A model generated the notes under the pieces. That model saw only the letters and a program-made list of their open reading frames with translations, was not told the origin of the DNA and made no database searches. 64,000 nucleotides of DNA, taken from positions 1,860,001 through 1,924,000 of the forward strand of contig BTPP01000007.1 in NCBI GenBank assembly GCA_037102815.1, written 5' to 3'. The DNA comes from Neurospora intermedia. Lineage: Eukaryota > Ascomycota > Sordariomycetes > Sordariales > Sordariaceae. Positions 46,590 to 56,788 of this stretch are shown here, piece by piece (the stretch's first letter is position 1; every line of letters begins with the position of its first letter). Position numbers and translations under genes: made by a program.

Positions 46590-47712
46590 CCGAGCTACTT
46601 TTACTTTTACTATAGCAAACGCAATTTACATTCTCCTTAACACTAAAAAAAGTATACGTAAACTGCCTACTCCTATATACCCGGGTAGTCTAATATATAC
46701 TAAAGAGCTAGCCAATACTATATACCGTAATTCTAAAACCTAATTTAAAAACCTCTTTCGTATAGATCGGTATACCTTTAATACACTAATAGGATAGCTT
46801 CAAATCCATAATATAAAAGCGACCAAATACTAGACCGTATACTAGAAGGTAATAGTAATATTATATATACTAGCATACGCCGAGTCCTAACGGGTTATAG
46901 CGTACAAGTTCTAGATTAACTAAAGTACCGTAAGTACTATCGTTAAAAATCTGCTCCCTAAACTTATTATACTCTATTAAAAGTATATAAAATTACTAGA
47001 AAACAATTATTTAGACCCTAATATTAAATTAGACCCTACACTCAACTCTTTTAATAACTATATCAGTACTATCGACGGGACTTATATTACTATTCACGTA
47101 CCGCTACAATAGTAATAGAAATATTATAATTAAAAAGGTAACCTTATATAAAACGTTTTTACTACTATAAAATTCAATTATACTTTTATATATATATTAA
47201 CGGGCGTAGAGGGGTCTTTAAATAATATTTTACTATATACTTACATATTCGGAAGATCTTTTCGTATATTAGAATCGTAATATTATATAACAAATACGGG
47301 GTTTAGGACCTAACTAAAGATTATAATTCCCTATTTAAACGTTAAATACTATTTACAAAATTAGAAAAATATAAATAAACTACTTAAAATAGTAAAAGAG
47401 CTATATAATTTACGTTATACTCGTATCCGTATTATCGTTAAACAAATCTTTAATTTTATAAAGAGAAGGTAGAAGATTATACGGATCGCGCCTATTAAAT
47501 ACTTTATAAAAAAGTAGGTCCAAATCGTATATATAGTAATCGGGCTTTATAATTTTATTACTACATATTCGAAGAAGGAGGTAAGAGTATTAATACTAAT
47601 AAAAGAAGAGATAATAAAAAGGGCGCGCCGGCGAGCGAGTAAAGCAATAAAGGGTATTTATTCTAATAATATTCATTATAACGCAGCTTGGTTAATAAAT
47701 AAGCAATAGTAA
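46590..47712 (+). pseudogene. Harbinger-type DDE transposase relic
   Basis: One frame can be followed for over 350 codons with no frameshift, interrupted only by TAG/TAA at places where the family has Gln, Arg or Trp. Landmarks: FKNLFRIDRYTFNTLIG, then RVIAYKF.IN.STVS, DPTLNSFNNYISTIDGTY (holding the first catalytic Asp, about 47075), HVPLQ, NVFTTIKFNYTFIYILTGVEGS, KELYNLRYTRIRIIVKQIFNFIKRR and a final YNFITTYSKKE. These correspond to the fungal DDE_Tnp_4 family (DGTHI.VHVP...QNV.A...F...YIL.G.EGS...NLRH...R..IERIFG.LKRRW). The usual second Asp (LADAGF-like) reads Asn in ITNTGF. The usual Glu of VIERIF reads Lys in IVKQIF. Both are G-to-A changes as RIP gives. The product would be truncated and catalytically dead. 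Confidence 0.88.
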
Positions 47713-47787
47713 TCGATTCGTAGAGGGTAGAGTAGAGGGGAGAAGAGGCGAAAGGAGGCGAGAGGAGGGGTATTGAGATTATTGTGT

Positions 47788-47966
47788 GTAAAATCGAATT
47801 ATCTAAATAAAGTCGTATAAAATCGAATTATCTATATAAAATCGAGTTATCTAAGTAAAGTCGTGTAAAATCGAATTATTTGAGTAAAGTTATATAAAAT
47901 CGAATTATTTATATAAAATCGAATTATTTGAGTAATATCGAGTTATTTATATAAAATCGAATATTT
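47788..47966. repeat. A+T-rich tandem array inside the Harbinger element
   Basis: Six to seven copies of a core like TAAAATCGAATTATCT/TTATAT repeat at alternating spacings of about 19 and 29 bases, between the two converging gene relics. Some copies add AGTAAAGTCGTG. It may be a degraded subterminal or spacer repeat of the element. Confidence 0.7.
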
Positions 47967-48589
47967 AATTTTAGTAAGATTTTACTAGTAAAAAAAAAAA
48001 GGGTATTTACTTCTATAATTCTAGTAAAATAATTGTAAATTATCTAATTTTCTAATTAGTACTACAACTTTCTAGATCCCTCGCTTCTATTTATCTATAT
48101 ACGCACTTTTTATACCCTTACCCAACCTTATCTATATCGTTGTAATTAATAGATTATTTATAAAATAATTAATATATACTATTATCTCTAATTTTATTAT
48201 TTTACTAATAAAGCGCGCCTACAAATTATTAACCGTAATACCAACGTCGGCCGCACTAGGAAGTTTAGGGGCTTGTAATAAAATTGCCGCCTTCTCTATT
48301 AAACTCTCTAATATTATAATATCCGACCGCTTCTTACCCCCTCTACCCCTATCTATATTTACGAACGTAATAATTTAATTAGCAAGAGTTTTATTTAAAT
48401 TAATATTAAAGTAGTACTATTATACTTCAATTATCCTCTAACTATTATTAATTACTCTCGCTACCTATAATATTATAATTTATTTTAATATAATAAATAG
48501 TTTAAATTTATTACTATTATTATCCTCCTCCTTATTATCCTCGTCCCTATTACTAGAATTATTACTACCGTCGTTATTTTTATTATCTT

Positions 48590-49500
48590 ACTTCGCTTCG
48601 CCCCCTACTTCGACTTCGTTAAGTAAATTATTATTTAATTTATCTTCGTTTTTATAATTAACTCCGATTATAAACCCCTCTTTTTACTATATCTCGCTCG
48701 GTTTAATAATATTAAGCCCGGTACCCTTCGATTTAAAAAAGACTCTCTTATATACTTTAATATTACCGAAGGGTTAGCGGCGAACCTAATTAATACTATA
48801 TATTTTAATATTATAATATTTAATAAAGCTCTCTTAATATTCGTTAAAGATAATAGGCAAATAAATATCCGGATTAATACCGGTACCAAAATATTTGGCA
48901 AAGAAAGTCTACTATACAATATACCGCCGCTTTTCTATATTCCATTTACTCTTTATATAAGTAAGGTCCTATCGCTAACCCGGCTACGTTTCGTTATATA
49001 TATCGATAAAGTAGTCCCACGCCTTACTATAATCCTTCTAGTATATACTATTAAATTAGCCCTCTCCTTTATAGTATAATAATTAGACTATAAAGGTAAT
49101 AATCTTCTAAGTAGTAAATTTTATAGTTCTAATACTATTTAGTACTAGGACCGGCGCCTTCTTTCTAATTCTCTTTACTACTAGCTTCCTAACTACTAAT
49201 TTAACTACCCGCTTCCTTCTAACTAGCGCCGGTTAAATTAAAGGAGGAATATCTTTAATACTAATAATTTTAATAGCGGGAGGATTTAATACCGGTTCTT
49301 AACCGGCCTTATTTATTAGTTGGGCGGGTATAATAATTAGAGAGGGGAAGGGAGGCGGCTAATTATTATTACGGCTAGCAGGCACCGGGTTACTAAAAAT
49401 ATTCTAGATAGGCTCTAATAGTATATTTTCCTCTACCAAACCTAGCGTTGGGGGTTGGGTATAGAGTTAGGACAAATCAATACCCTCTAATAGAAGTTAT
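48590..49500 (-). pseudogene. Accessory (Myb/SANT-like) gene relic of the Harbinger element
   Basis: On the minus strand one frame runs for about 300 codons, broken only by TAG/TAA stops that would be CAG/CAA (Gln) or TGG/CGA before C-to-T change. A proline-rich start (LYTQPPTLGLVEENILLEPI) leads to a basic stretch (RRKRVVKLVVRKLVVKRIRKK). Next is a helical part with aromatic spacing (KDYSKAWDYFIDIYNET, then DLTYIKSKWNIEKRR) and an acidic end (NEVEVGGEAK). Autonomous Harbinger elements encode a second protein with a Myb/SANT-like domain that helps the transposase bind DNA. Position, orientation and the W/Y spacing fit this, but the domain call is only moderate. Confidence 0.65.
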
Positions 49501-49774
49501 AAGGCTATTTCGGGGATATTTGGTCGTTTGGTCGATTACTAGCATTATTTATTTTATTTATAATATCACGAACGATAATAAGGTCAACCCCTCTTTTTGA
49601 AAGCGGTATAAATTTCTAGGTATTAACTATACCAAATACGGTTAATAACGACAAATTTGGTTAATTAAGCACTAATGCGGTTATCCTAGTACGGCTCCAG
49701 TACGGTTACTACGTTAAAAGCAGTACAAGCACTAGCGTACTGGGCGCCAGCGCATCGAAATATAGCGAAATATT

Positions 49775-49812
49775 TCTGCACGTCCCAGCTGTGCAGCGAG
49801 CCGATCAGGGCC
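49775..49812 (-). repeat. Right terminal inverted repeat of the Harbinger element
   Basis: Reads GGCCCTGATCGGCTCGCT on the minus strand and ends with CGTGCAGA toward the interior, matching the left end at 32 of 38 bases. TAA follows on the plus strand. Confidence 0.9.
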
Positions 49813-51029
49813 TAAATGGTCCCTTGCGATGCCGACTGATGGCAGCTGGACCAGGGTGCCTCTCCAGAAACAACCCCGACGTCGGCCGAGGAGTAGTGTA
49901 CCTACCTTAGGTAAAGTACCTTACCTATCCCTAATCCCCGCCATATCCAGGCAGAGCTTTTGGGAAGGCGCGCTGTGCGCTTAGTAGGGAAGCTATAAGA
50001 ACTTGGAATTTTGGGGCTTCTGGTAGTTACCTACCTAGATAGTAGCTTTTTTTTAATCAGCCGCCACCTGATTCCCAAAAGAACCCCTTATCCTGCACGA
50101 AGCAATTCACAATCCCGAACGTCGGGCCTTCCCCTGCGTACCCGTGCCTCGCCCCCGCTTTTCCTGGATCTCGCCAGCTCTCCGCTAGCACGCTCCATTG
50201 GGCGTTTTCTCGTGCACACTGGCCGGGCTTGTCGGCGATTGGCGCGCGTTGCAGAGAGACAAGATGCCAAAACAAGATCCATAAATCCCCACGGATGAAT
50301 GATATAGTGCAAGATTGTGCAGTCCATTTGAAAGAATTATCAGCCCGTAACTTTCCATGTTACTTCAGTAGGTACTGCGTGATATATGCGTAGTATGGAA
50401 ATCAACCTAGAAGAGCTACAGGCATAGTCGGACACAAGGCATTGGGTAGGGCGTGCAAGGTGTGTTGTTTTGTGCAATATGTGCAATTATTTTGTCCCTT
50501 CGCGTCACTGGTGGTTGCGAACCTGGGCGCAGGATATTGAAACGACCATCTGTCTGGAACCCTGAAGTGCAACGCCGTGCTCGGATTCCTGGGGGGGGTC
50601 ACCGCCGACCATCAGGGGCGGATAAACCGACTGTGACTCCATTCCAACCCGCCTGTGTGGGGCCAAGGTCTCCACGTATAAATCACCTGCCAGCAACCCA
50701 GATTATAAAAAAAGGTGATTTTGCACTCTCGTTGTCGTTGTTCCAAACGATGCTTTCCCGTGAGGACTGATGGTTGCCGGCGCGCGATATCAATGCCAAG
50801 CTTGGGGTAGGGCCCGGGGCTGACTGCTCTCAGTTCATATGGCCCCACACAGTCGGTTTATCCAGGTCGTGTTATCGGGCTTCGTGAACATATAAAAGGG
50901 CACGTGCGCCCGCATACCCGCGCTCTGGGCTCTCGTCTCGTTCTTCCTCCAACATTTCCGCTTCAATCTTGCCATCAAGGGTCCATTTGGTTTTCCATCG
51001 TTGTCTTTGCTCCGTGCTCCCCTGCCACC
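49813..51029. other. Intergenic region between the transposon and EMG1
   Basis: Normal base composition returns at about 49690, inside the element end. No gene is supported; the right end contains the EMG1 promoter. Confidence 0.55.
50891..50906 (+). promoter_or_regulatory. Candidate EMG1 promoter: TATA box next to a CACGTG E-box
   Basis: TATAAAAGGGCACGTG lies 124-139 bases before the EMG1 start codon. A good TATA match is followed directly by a palindromic bHLH site. Whether it is used is not shown by the sequence. Confidence 0.4.
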
Positions 51030-52522
51030 ATGTCGTCCGGATCATCTTCCCCAGAACACCCCCGTGCTGGCAAGCGGCCTCGTAAGTACCCTCCTCGACC
51101 TTTTGATCTCTTTTATGTCAGATAATCATTTTGGTTTGGGCCCTGAATGCGAGGTGTTGCGGCGCTCAAGGTATAAGTTTTTCGGAGGTTTGAGGGGCGG
51201 GCTTGAGTGTTCCCAAGCTGTATTGCTGCGTTACGTCCCGGTCCGGTGTTGCCAAGCATCATAGCGCATGCGCAGCGCAGAGGACCAAAGAAAAAAATCA
51301 AACAAAAAAAATCGACGGGAACACCATGACAGGAAATACGCCGCAAAGACGTACTACTGTACACGGGAAGAGGGGCCCGGGAAGCCTGGAACTTCGGTAC
51401 CCCACTCTCTTTTGACTGATCGCCAATGGTGGCCAATGCCATTTCGTTTTTCTTTCGCTCGAAAACTCGAAAGGCCGCCTCGTCTCCATTCTTGCGTTCT
51501 CTTGGCTACACATCATCCATTGTCCGTCCCTAGCACCATCACGACGACCATATCAGCAACTATCATCAAATCTACCGTTTCTACCAGCGCTGTCGCCCTG
51601 CCATTCCTCCTCTACCTGCCGTTGCCCCCGGACATTTGGTTATCCGATTATTGAGTGAGCTTCAGGTTTTCAACATGTCTAACAACGACGTGACCATGGC
51701 AGGCACCCAGTCGCTCCCTCCTCCGGCACTGCCCCAACTCGTCGCTGAGCAGCACATGCCCATCCCACCTACCGACAAGGATACTAAGAGGCTCATCGTG
51801 GTACTCTCCAACGCCAGTCTCGAGACCTACAAAGCGTCCCACGGCGGCTCTGGCCGCATGGGTATGCAGCGAGAGGAAAAATATTCGCTCCTCAATAGCG
51901 ATGAGCACATTGGTGTCATGCGCAAGATGAACAGAGATATCAGTGACGCTCGCCCCGACATTACTCACCAGGTTGGAAACACTCCCAGTCTGCATTCAAC
52001 ATGCGGATACTGCTACTGACACTCGCCATTTTTTTTTTTCTCTAGTGCCTCCTCACGCTTCTCGACTCGCCCGTCAACAAGGCCGGCAGGCTGCAGATCT
52101 ATATCCAGACCGCCAAAGGGGTCTTGATTGAGGTCTCGCCTGCTGTCCGTATACCCCGCACTTTCAAGCGCTTCGCTGGTCTCATGGTCCAGCTTCTCCA
52201 TCGTCTGTCCATCAAGGGAACCAACTCACAGGAAAAGCTCTTGAAGGTGATTCAGAACCCTATTACGGACCACCTGCCTCCCAACTGCCGCAAGATCACG
52301 CTCAGCTTCGACGCCCCCGTTGTGCGCGTCCGCGAGTACATCGACACTTTGGGCGAGAATGAGAGCATTTGCGTCTTTGTAGGCGCCATGGCCAAAGGTG
52401 CCGATAACTTTGCGGATGAGTATGTCGATGAGAAGATTTCCATCAGCAATTATAGCTTGTCAGCCAGCGTAGCGTGCAGTAAGTTCTGTCACGCCGCTGA
52501 GGATGCGTGGGACATCATCTAA
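51030..52522 (+). CDS. EMG1: 18S rRNA pseudouridine N1-methyltransferase EMG1/NEP1
   Basis: Preferred exons are 51030-51081, 51703-51971 and 52046-52522, giving 265 residues. Introns are 621 and 74 bases. EMG1 is a SPOUT-fold methyltransferase that modifies one hypermodified pseudouridine of 18S rRNA and is needed for small-subunit assembly in the nucleolus. Family landmarks: [112 protein letters not shown]. Exon 1 ([17 protein letters not shown]) begins in a strong context (CCACCATGTCG) and ends at C|GTAAGT. Its intron has CTAAC 19 bases before the CAG acceptor. Alternatively translation starts at 51675 without that intron, giving 257 residues ([12 protein letters not shown]...). Both forms contain the whole enzyme. 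The enzyme call is firm; the N-terminus is not. Confidence 0.93.
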
Positions 52523-53817
52523 TCGACAACCAAACCGTGGTGGGAAACATGGAGGGATGGGTGAAAGGTCTGTTTGCCTTTCTCACGCGTGAGAGAGGCT
52601 GCGGGGGCTTTGGCCAGCCTCGTGATACAACATCGCGATTTTGCGGGCTAGAGTCTCCGGAACTTGGGTCGCCTGTGATTGCGCTGTCGCTGTTTTTGCA
52701 ACCAAAACATGGGGCGTTCAACAACGGACTCAAGACGCTTTCATCGTCTACGCAAGACCATTCAACCTGGCTTGCCTTCCCTCCTCTCCTTTCGTCATAT
52801 ACTCTTCTTCGCCTCTTCCTAGCTCTTTCATACGTCCAGCCTTAGCTAGTCAATAATATCTTCTTGCGGATACAAAGTTCTCGGGTCAAGTGAAACGCAA
52901 TTTTGTCGAGCGAACGCTTGCCATGCGCCACTCCAACTCAGACATTGCCATGACGGAAAGAAGGGCAAGTAGCGACTTGTCCAGTTAGTATCAGTGGTAG
53001 AGAATGGGAAGTGACGCACTGGAACCATGTTTTGTCATCCTTTTTTTTTTTTTTTTTTCCTCACACGACATCAGCACTACTACCTAGTAGCCATCTACTA
53101 TCAGGTCAGTGTTTTCGTGGGTCGCTCGTTTTTCGGACTGCGACGCCTCACTACCCTCCTCTCCTTCCCAACGCCTTTCGTCTCCCAAATTCAGCATTTG
53201 CAAAACAATGTGTCTCCCTTGCTGCGTAAGCTCGTTTAATTTCACTTTCACGTGCCTGGATCTCTTTCCATGGCCATTTGAAAGCCTGACGAATAGTGCC
53301 GTGTACTCGCAATGTACAAGAAGCGTACAGGCCTTGATGTATCTCACGTAGCATTCTTCATTCGGCCGATAAATCGCGGAAAGTAACACCCTGGGCATTG
53401 GTATTTGGCCACTGGGTCTTCAGACCGATTGGATCATGGGCTGCAGGACCATATCACCTGTGGAGATGAAATGATTATCTCAGTTGCCGTCAGCCTGGTA
53501 TTTACTCCCGAGACTGTTCATATGAACGCGCACCGGAGCACTCGCCGCCTTTGCTGTGCCTTGCAAATTTGTGAATTGGATCTTTTGGTTTTGAATGATC
53601 TACAATGCTTGTGCTCCAGGAACACACAACCCAGTGGTAACAGGAAAGATGTATAAAATGTAGTGTTGCTATTAATTTCTTCCCAGAAAATATTTTAAAA
53701 TAAAAATACTATAATAGTTTGATATTCTTCATCCATGGAAAGCCCAAAAACGTTTTGTTAGACTTAAGACCGAGCACGTCGTTCAGTTTCCGGTGTAGCT
53801 GGGTTTGGGTGTTGGGA

Positions 53818-53853
<36 letters not shown>

Positions 53854-55147
53854 CACCGTTTGACATGCTAATCTTACACTCACCACGGTACGCTCACCAC
53901 AAAACGGCCAGGCTGATTCGGGTACGAGAAGCCTGACATTACACTGCATACAAGCCTTCGACTTGGGCACCCCGGCACCCAGGCACCGAAGCGTTTACCG
54001 CAACCGTGGCGATGCATAGCAGACCATAAGGATGGCTTGTCAGGCGGCGGCACAGTCGTGACCGTCAGTGAGCGGCAACGGCCAGCAGTTGTCCACGGAA
54101 AATCCTGCAGTGCGAGTGCAAATCAGTTCCCATCAGATCATCAAAGGGGAGAAGCTGGAAAAAGTAGGAATGTTCTTGCAAGGTTGCATTTGCCCAAAAG
54201 GGCGGAGATGGGGTTTCGCCAATGGAGATTCTCCCGCCCTCGATCGCCAGTCAGCCAAGTCAGGCCGGATGGCCGGGTTGCGTTAGGTTCGCTGTCTTGC
54301 CTCCCATCACCACCAACCACAGGACTGCATACTTTGGCAGTTCGGGATGCTCTTTTACACTATACGCTGCAGTGATTAAATATCTCCACGGATGAGCCCG
54401 AAAATAGGCGCCTGGGACCCACAATTACCATGAAACTGCCATTACCGCCTCATGAGAGGGGAGTTGAAGCGCATCAGCCCCAAAGGGGATATGCCTTTCC
54501 ACTTACCTACACTTGCGACCTGCTCTGCCACTCTTCCTCCTACTTGCTACCAACATGACTAACTGCTGAACATACGTGGACGAATCCAACCGCTATCCGA
54601 CCGTCAAGTCATTTCGCCAAGCAGCAATTGCTATCTGGCCGCCCTTCTGCCACCACTGGACGTCGCTTATCCCGCCCTACACCATCTGTTTATGACAAAA
54701 CCCGGACCGGTGAGAAGGGTCTCTGCTTCACAAGTCACTTCCTCCAACACGTCTTCGATCTCCTCGCTTTTTCCATAACGTACCCTTGCGACAGTACTTG
54801 AGAGTACAACTAGACCTAACCACCACGGGTACGCCTCACAGCCCCTGGCCTAAAGTGCTTGGATTCGTGAGCCGTGAGTGGCAGCACATCCCTCCCTTCC
54901 TTAATCGCCTACTCGCGTCGCGGTACTCCAGCGGTGCCTCAATGGTGCTTGGAGGGTTCCTGTTAGCTCAGCGACCTTCGATACCTCGGACCCTCAAACG
55001 GTTGTCACATATTGACTTCATCTTCAACACCGGGACTGTACATCAAATTGAGGGGTGGGCATCAATCAGCAGTTTTCAAACGTTTGGGAGCTGCACGCCT
55101 TCGCTCATTCCGTGGGTGGCCAAATTTTCAAAAACACATCAGTCAAG
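52523..55147. other. Intergenic region, 2.6 kb
   Basis: No gene is supported. T tracts of 18 (53041-53058) and 30 bases (53820-53849) are present, and a short A+T-rich patch lies near 53690. 54380-55147 is probably the promoter and 5' UTR of the VOC gene. Confidence 0.55.
53820..53849. repeat. 30-base T homopolymer
   Basis: Thirty consecutive T on the plus strand in intergenic DNA; on the minus strand this is a poly-A tract. I see no retroposed gene next to it on either side. Confidence 0.9.
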
Positions 55148-56788
55148 ATGCTTCCCTTCCTCGAAGTCTCTCATCTCTCATCCTCCGCACCCTTTTACGC
55201 GGCCATCATAAAAAACATTGGCCTGAGATATCTGAGTGAGGAGGACGGACCCCTACCATCCATCACCTACGGCCATCCGTCACGCGACAAACCTGTATTT
55301 CAGATTCGTGAAGTTGACCCACATCGGGCCTTGAGACTCTCACATATTTCCCTTTCTGCCCCTTCTGCGGTCGCAGCCGACGAAGCTTTTAGTTGCGCGC
55401 GCCGAGCTTCACCAGACGCCAGTGAAAAACCACTGCGGCACCCTGCTGATTCCCGATCAGCTGCTACAACGCCCAAGGCCCATAGGAGTGTAACTCGAGC
55501 TGGCGACCTCAAAATCAACGTCACTGACCCTGACGGCAACACCATGGAGATCGTATATCAGCCTTTCGAAAGCTACCCGTCCCATCACGGTGGCACAGGT
55601 ACACGGTACCAGCAGTCAGCCGATGAAGAATCAAGTCGAGTCCTCCTGTGGAAATACGATACAAGAGGTTTAGAGCAGCGCCCAGGTGCAGCGTCGAATC
55701 CATCATACCCGGGATCAAACCTTCCTTCGTGTCACCGGCGTTCGGCTGAGGTTGAAGACAATGATCGATATGCTTCCAGGTGGGGTCACGTGACGAGGAC
55801 GGCCTCTTATGCTCCCACTCTCCCAACCAAGCACAACTCCGGAGGCGTTAGTCCAAGTACGGTTGTGAGTACCATTTTGGGCACCGCAGCCGCCGGTGCG
55901 GTGGGAGGTGCTTTGTACAGCATATCCAAGGCCGAACGCTCTCGCTCGTCGCGTGATGATCATGAGCCGCCATCGTTTTCACGCCGCTGTAGCCATCAGG
56001 AGGGGCATGTAGAAAAGTACTCTGGAAAAGTATTGGAGCCTAGGACACGTTATGTGGAAGTGGACCGGGTAGTGGACAAGGTTCGCTTACCTGATGAGCA
56101 TCTGCATACCTCTGGCAGTGCTTCCCGGGCAGGACCGCGGCCGGAGTACATTACTAGATACAGCAGTTATGCGGGCACTTCGCGAAGCAGAGATGTGGAC
56201 GACGGCTTTGGAGATGGCTTGGAGGACGTTCGAGGCCGTCACATGACCCCGCGGTCTCGCGGCTCTCCTCGGGACCGCAGCGAGGCGGAATACGGACGAC
56301 CTCCCGTGGGTATCTCATCGGATCACCACCACCTTCAAAGCTCAAGAGGCGCAAAACACCCGCCAATGGTGCAGCGAAGCTACACTTACGACACGAGTAC
56401 GCCGGAACGGGATGGCTATGCGTCAACAAAGAGTCATCGATCGTCAAGTATCATCCGCGGTTCTCCGGTTGAAGAGGCCTACACAGTCAGACGCGCCAAG
56501 TCAGGCACCCGCATGAAGACGACCACTGTCAAAGTCGGTGGCAGTCCATTGGGAAGGTCTGGCGCTTATGGTTCGAGCCGTGATGGGGGTTTGCCCAGAA
56601 ATGCTTCGGGTAGCTTGAGCGAGCTCGTCACACCTCATGAGATTCTGCTACCGCCCGACACCCCGGGTGTTCAGTCCACAAAGTGGGACAGTGAGGTAGA
56701 GGATCAAGAAGATGCCGATAGTATCGTACCCAGCGACAGCATCAGCTGCGTGGGGACTCGCAGGAGCGGTCGCGCATACTACAATTAA
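55148..56788 (+). CDS. VOC-fold (glyoxalase/dioxygenase-like) protein with long disordered tail
   Basis: Single exon, 546 residues from the Met at 55148; the same frame opens at 55055, but MLPFLEVSHLSSSAPFYAAIIKNIGLRYLS is the natural start of a VOC domain. The first half-module lies at residues 1-65. The second half is recognised by LKINVTDPDGNTMEIVYQP at about 118-136. The loop between them is enlarged with a Ser/Pro-rich insert. From 140 on the chain is Ser/Arg/Gly-rich and looks disordered, except for a hydrophobic Gly/Ala segment (STVVSTILGTAAAGAVGGALYSI, about 237-259) that could be a membrane or glycine-zipper helix. I see no clear set of metal-binding His/Glu, so catalysis is doubtful. 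Fungal genomes contain similar VOC-plus-tail proteins of unknown role. The reaction and location are not known. Confidence 0.75.
   Translation: MLPFLEVSHLSSSAPFYAAIIKNIGLRYLSEEDGPLPSITYGHPSRDKPVFQIREVDPHRALRLSHISLSAPSAVAADEAFSCARRASPDASEKPLRHPADSRSAATTPKAHRSVTRAGDLKINVTDPDGNTMEIVYQPFESYPSHHGGTGTRYQQSADEESSRVLLWKYDTRGLEQRPGAASNPSYPGSNLPSCHRRSAEVEDNDRYASRWGHVTRTASYAPTLPTKHNSGGVSPSTVVSTILGTAAAGAVGGALYSISKAERSRSSRDDHEPPSFSRRCSHQEGHVEKYSGKVLEPRTRYVEVDRVVDKVRLPDEHLHTSGSASRAGPRPEYITRYSSYAGTSRSRDVDDGFGDGLEDVRGRHMTPRSRGSPRDRSEAEYGRPPVGISSDHHHLQSSRGAKHPPMVQRSYTYDTSTPERDGYASTKSHRSSSIIRGSPVEEAYTVRRAKSGTRMKTTTVKVGGSPLGRSGAYGSSRDGGLPRNASGSLSELVTPHEILLPPDTPGVQSTKWDSEVEDQEDADSIVPSDSISCVGTRRSGRAYYN

Larger units (their letters stand above)
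46089..49812. mobile_element. Full-length PIF/Harbinger DNA transposon, decayed by RIP
   Basis: The two ends are inverted copies. The left (46089-46126) starts GGCCCTGATCGGCT and ends CGTGCAGA; the right (49775-49812) gives the same on the other strand. 32 of 38 bases match. Both sides are flanked by TAA (46086-46088 and 49813-49815), the 3-base target duplication typical of PIF/Harbinger. The interior (about 46140-49690) is extremely A+T-rich with TA-rich stops, as RIP makes by turning C:G into T:A in repeats. The outermost 50-120 bases remain G+C-normal. Two gene relics converge inside: a DDE transposase on the plus strand and a Myb/SANT-like accessory gene on the minus strand. It is certainly inactive on its own. 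The inverted ends are still recognisable and might in theory be moved by an intact relative elsewhere. Confidence 0.92.

Noticed and set aside
48668-48919. 83-codon open frame on the minus strand in the transposon
   Set aside because: Out of frame with the accessory-gene relic, which gives the more protein-like reading; open only because of RIP-made codons.
54786-55211. 141-codon frame overlapping the start of the VOC gene
   Set aside because: Different frame from the VOC domain, with no recognisable domain; likely 5' UTR.
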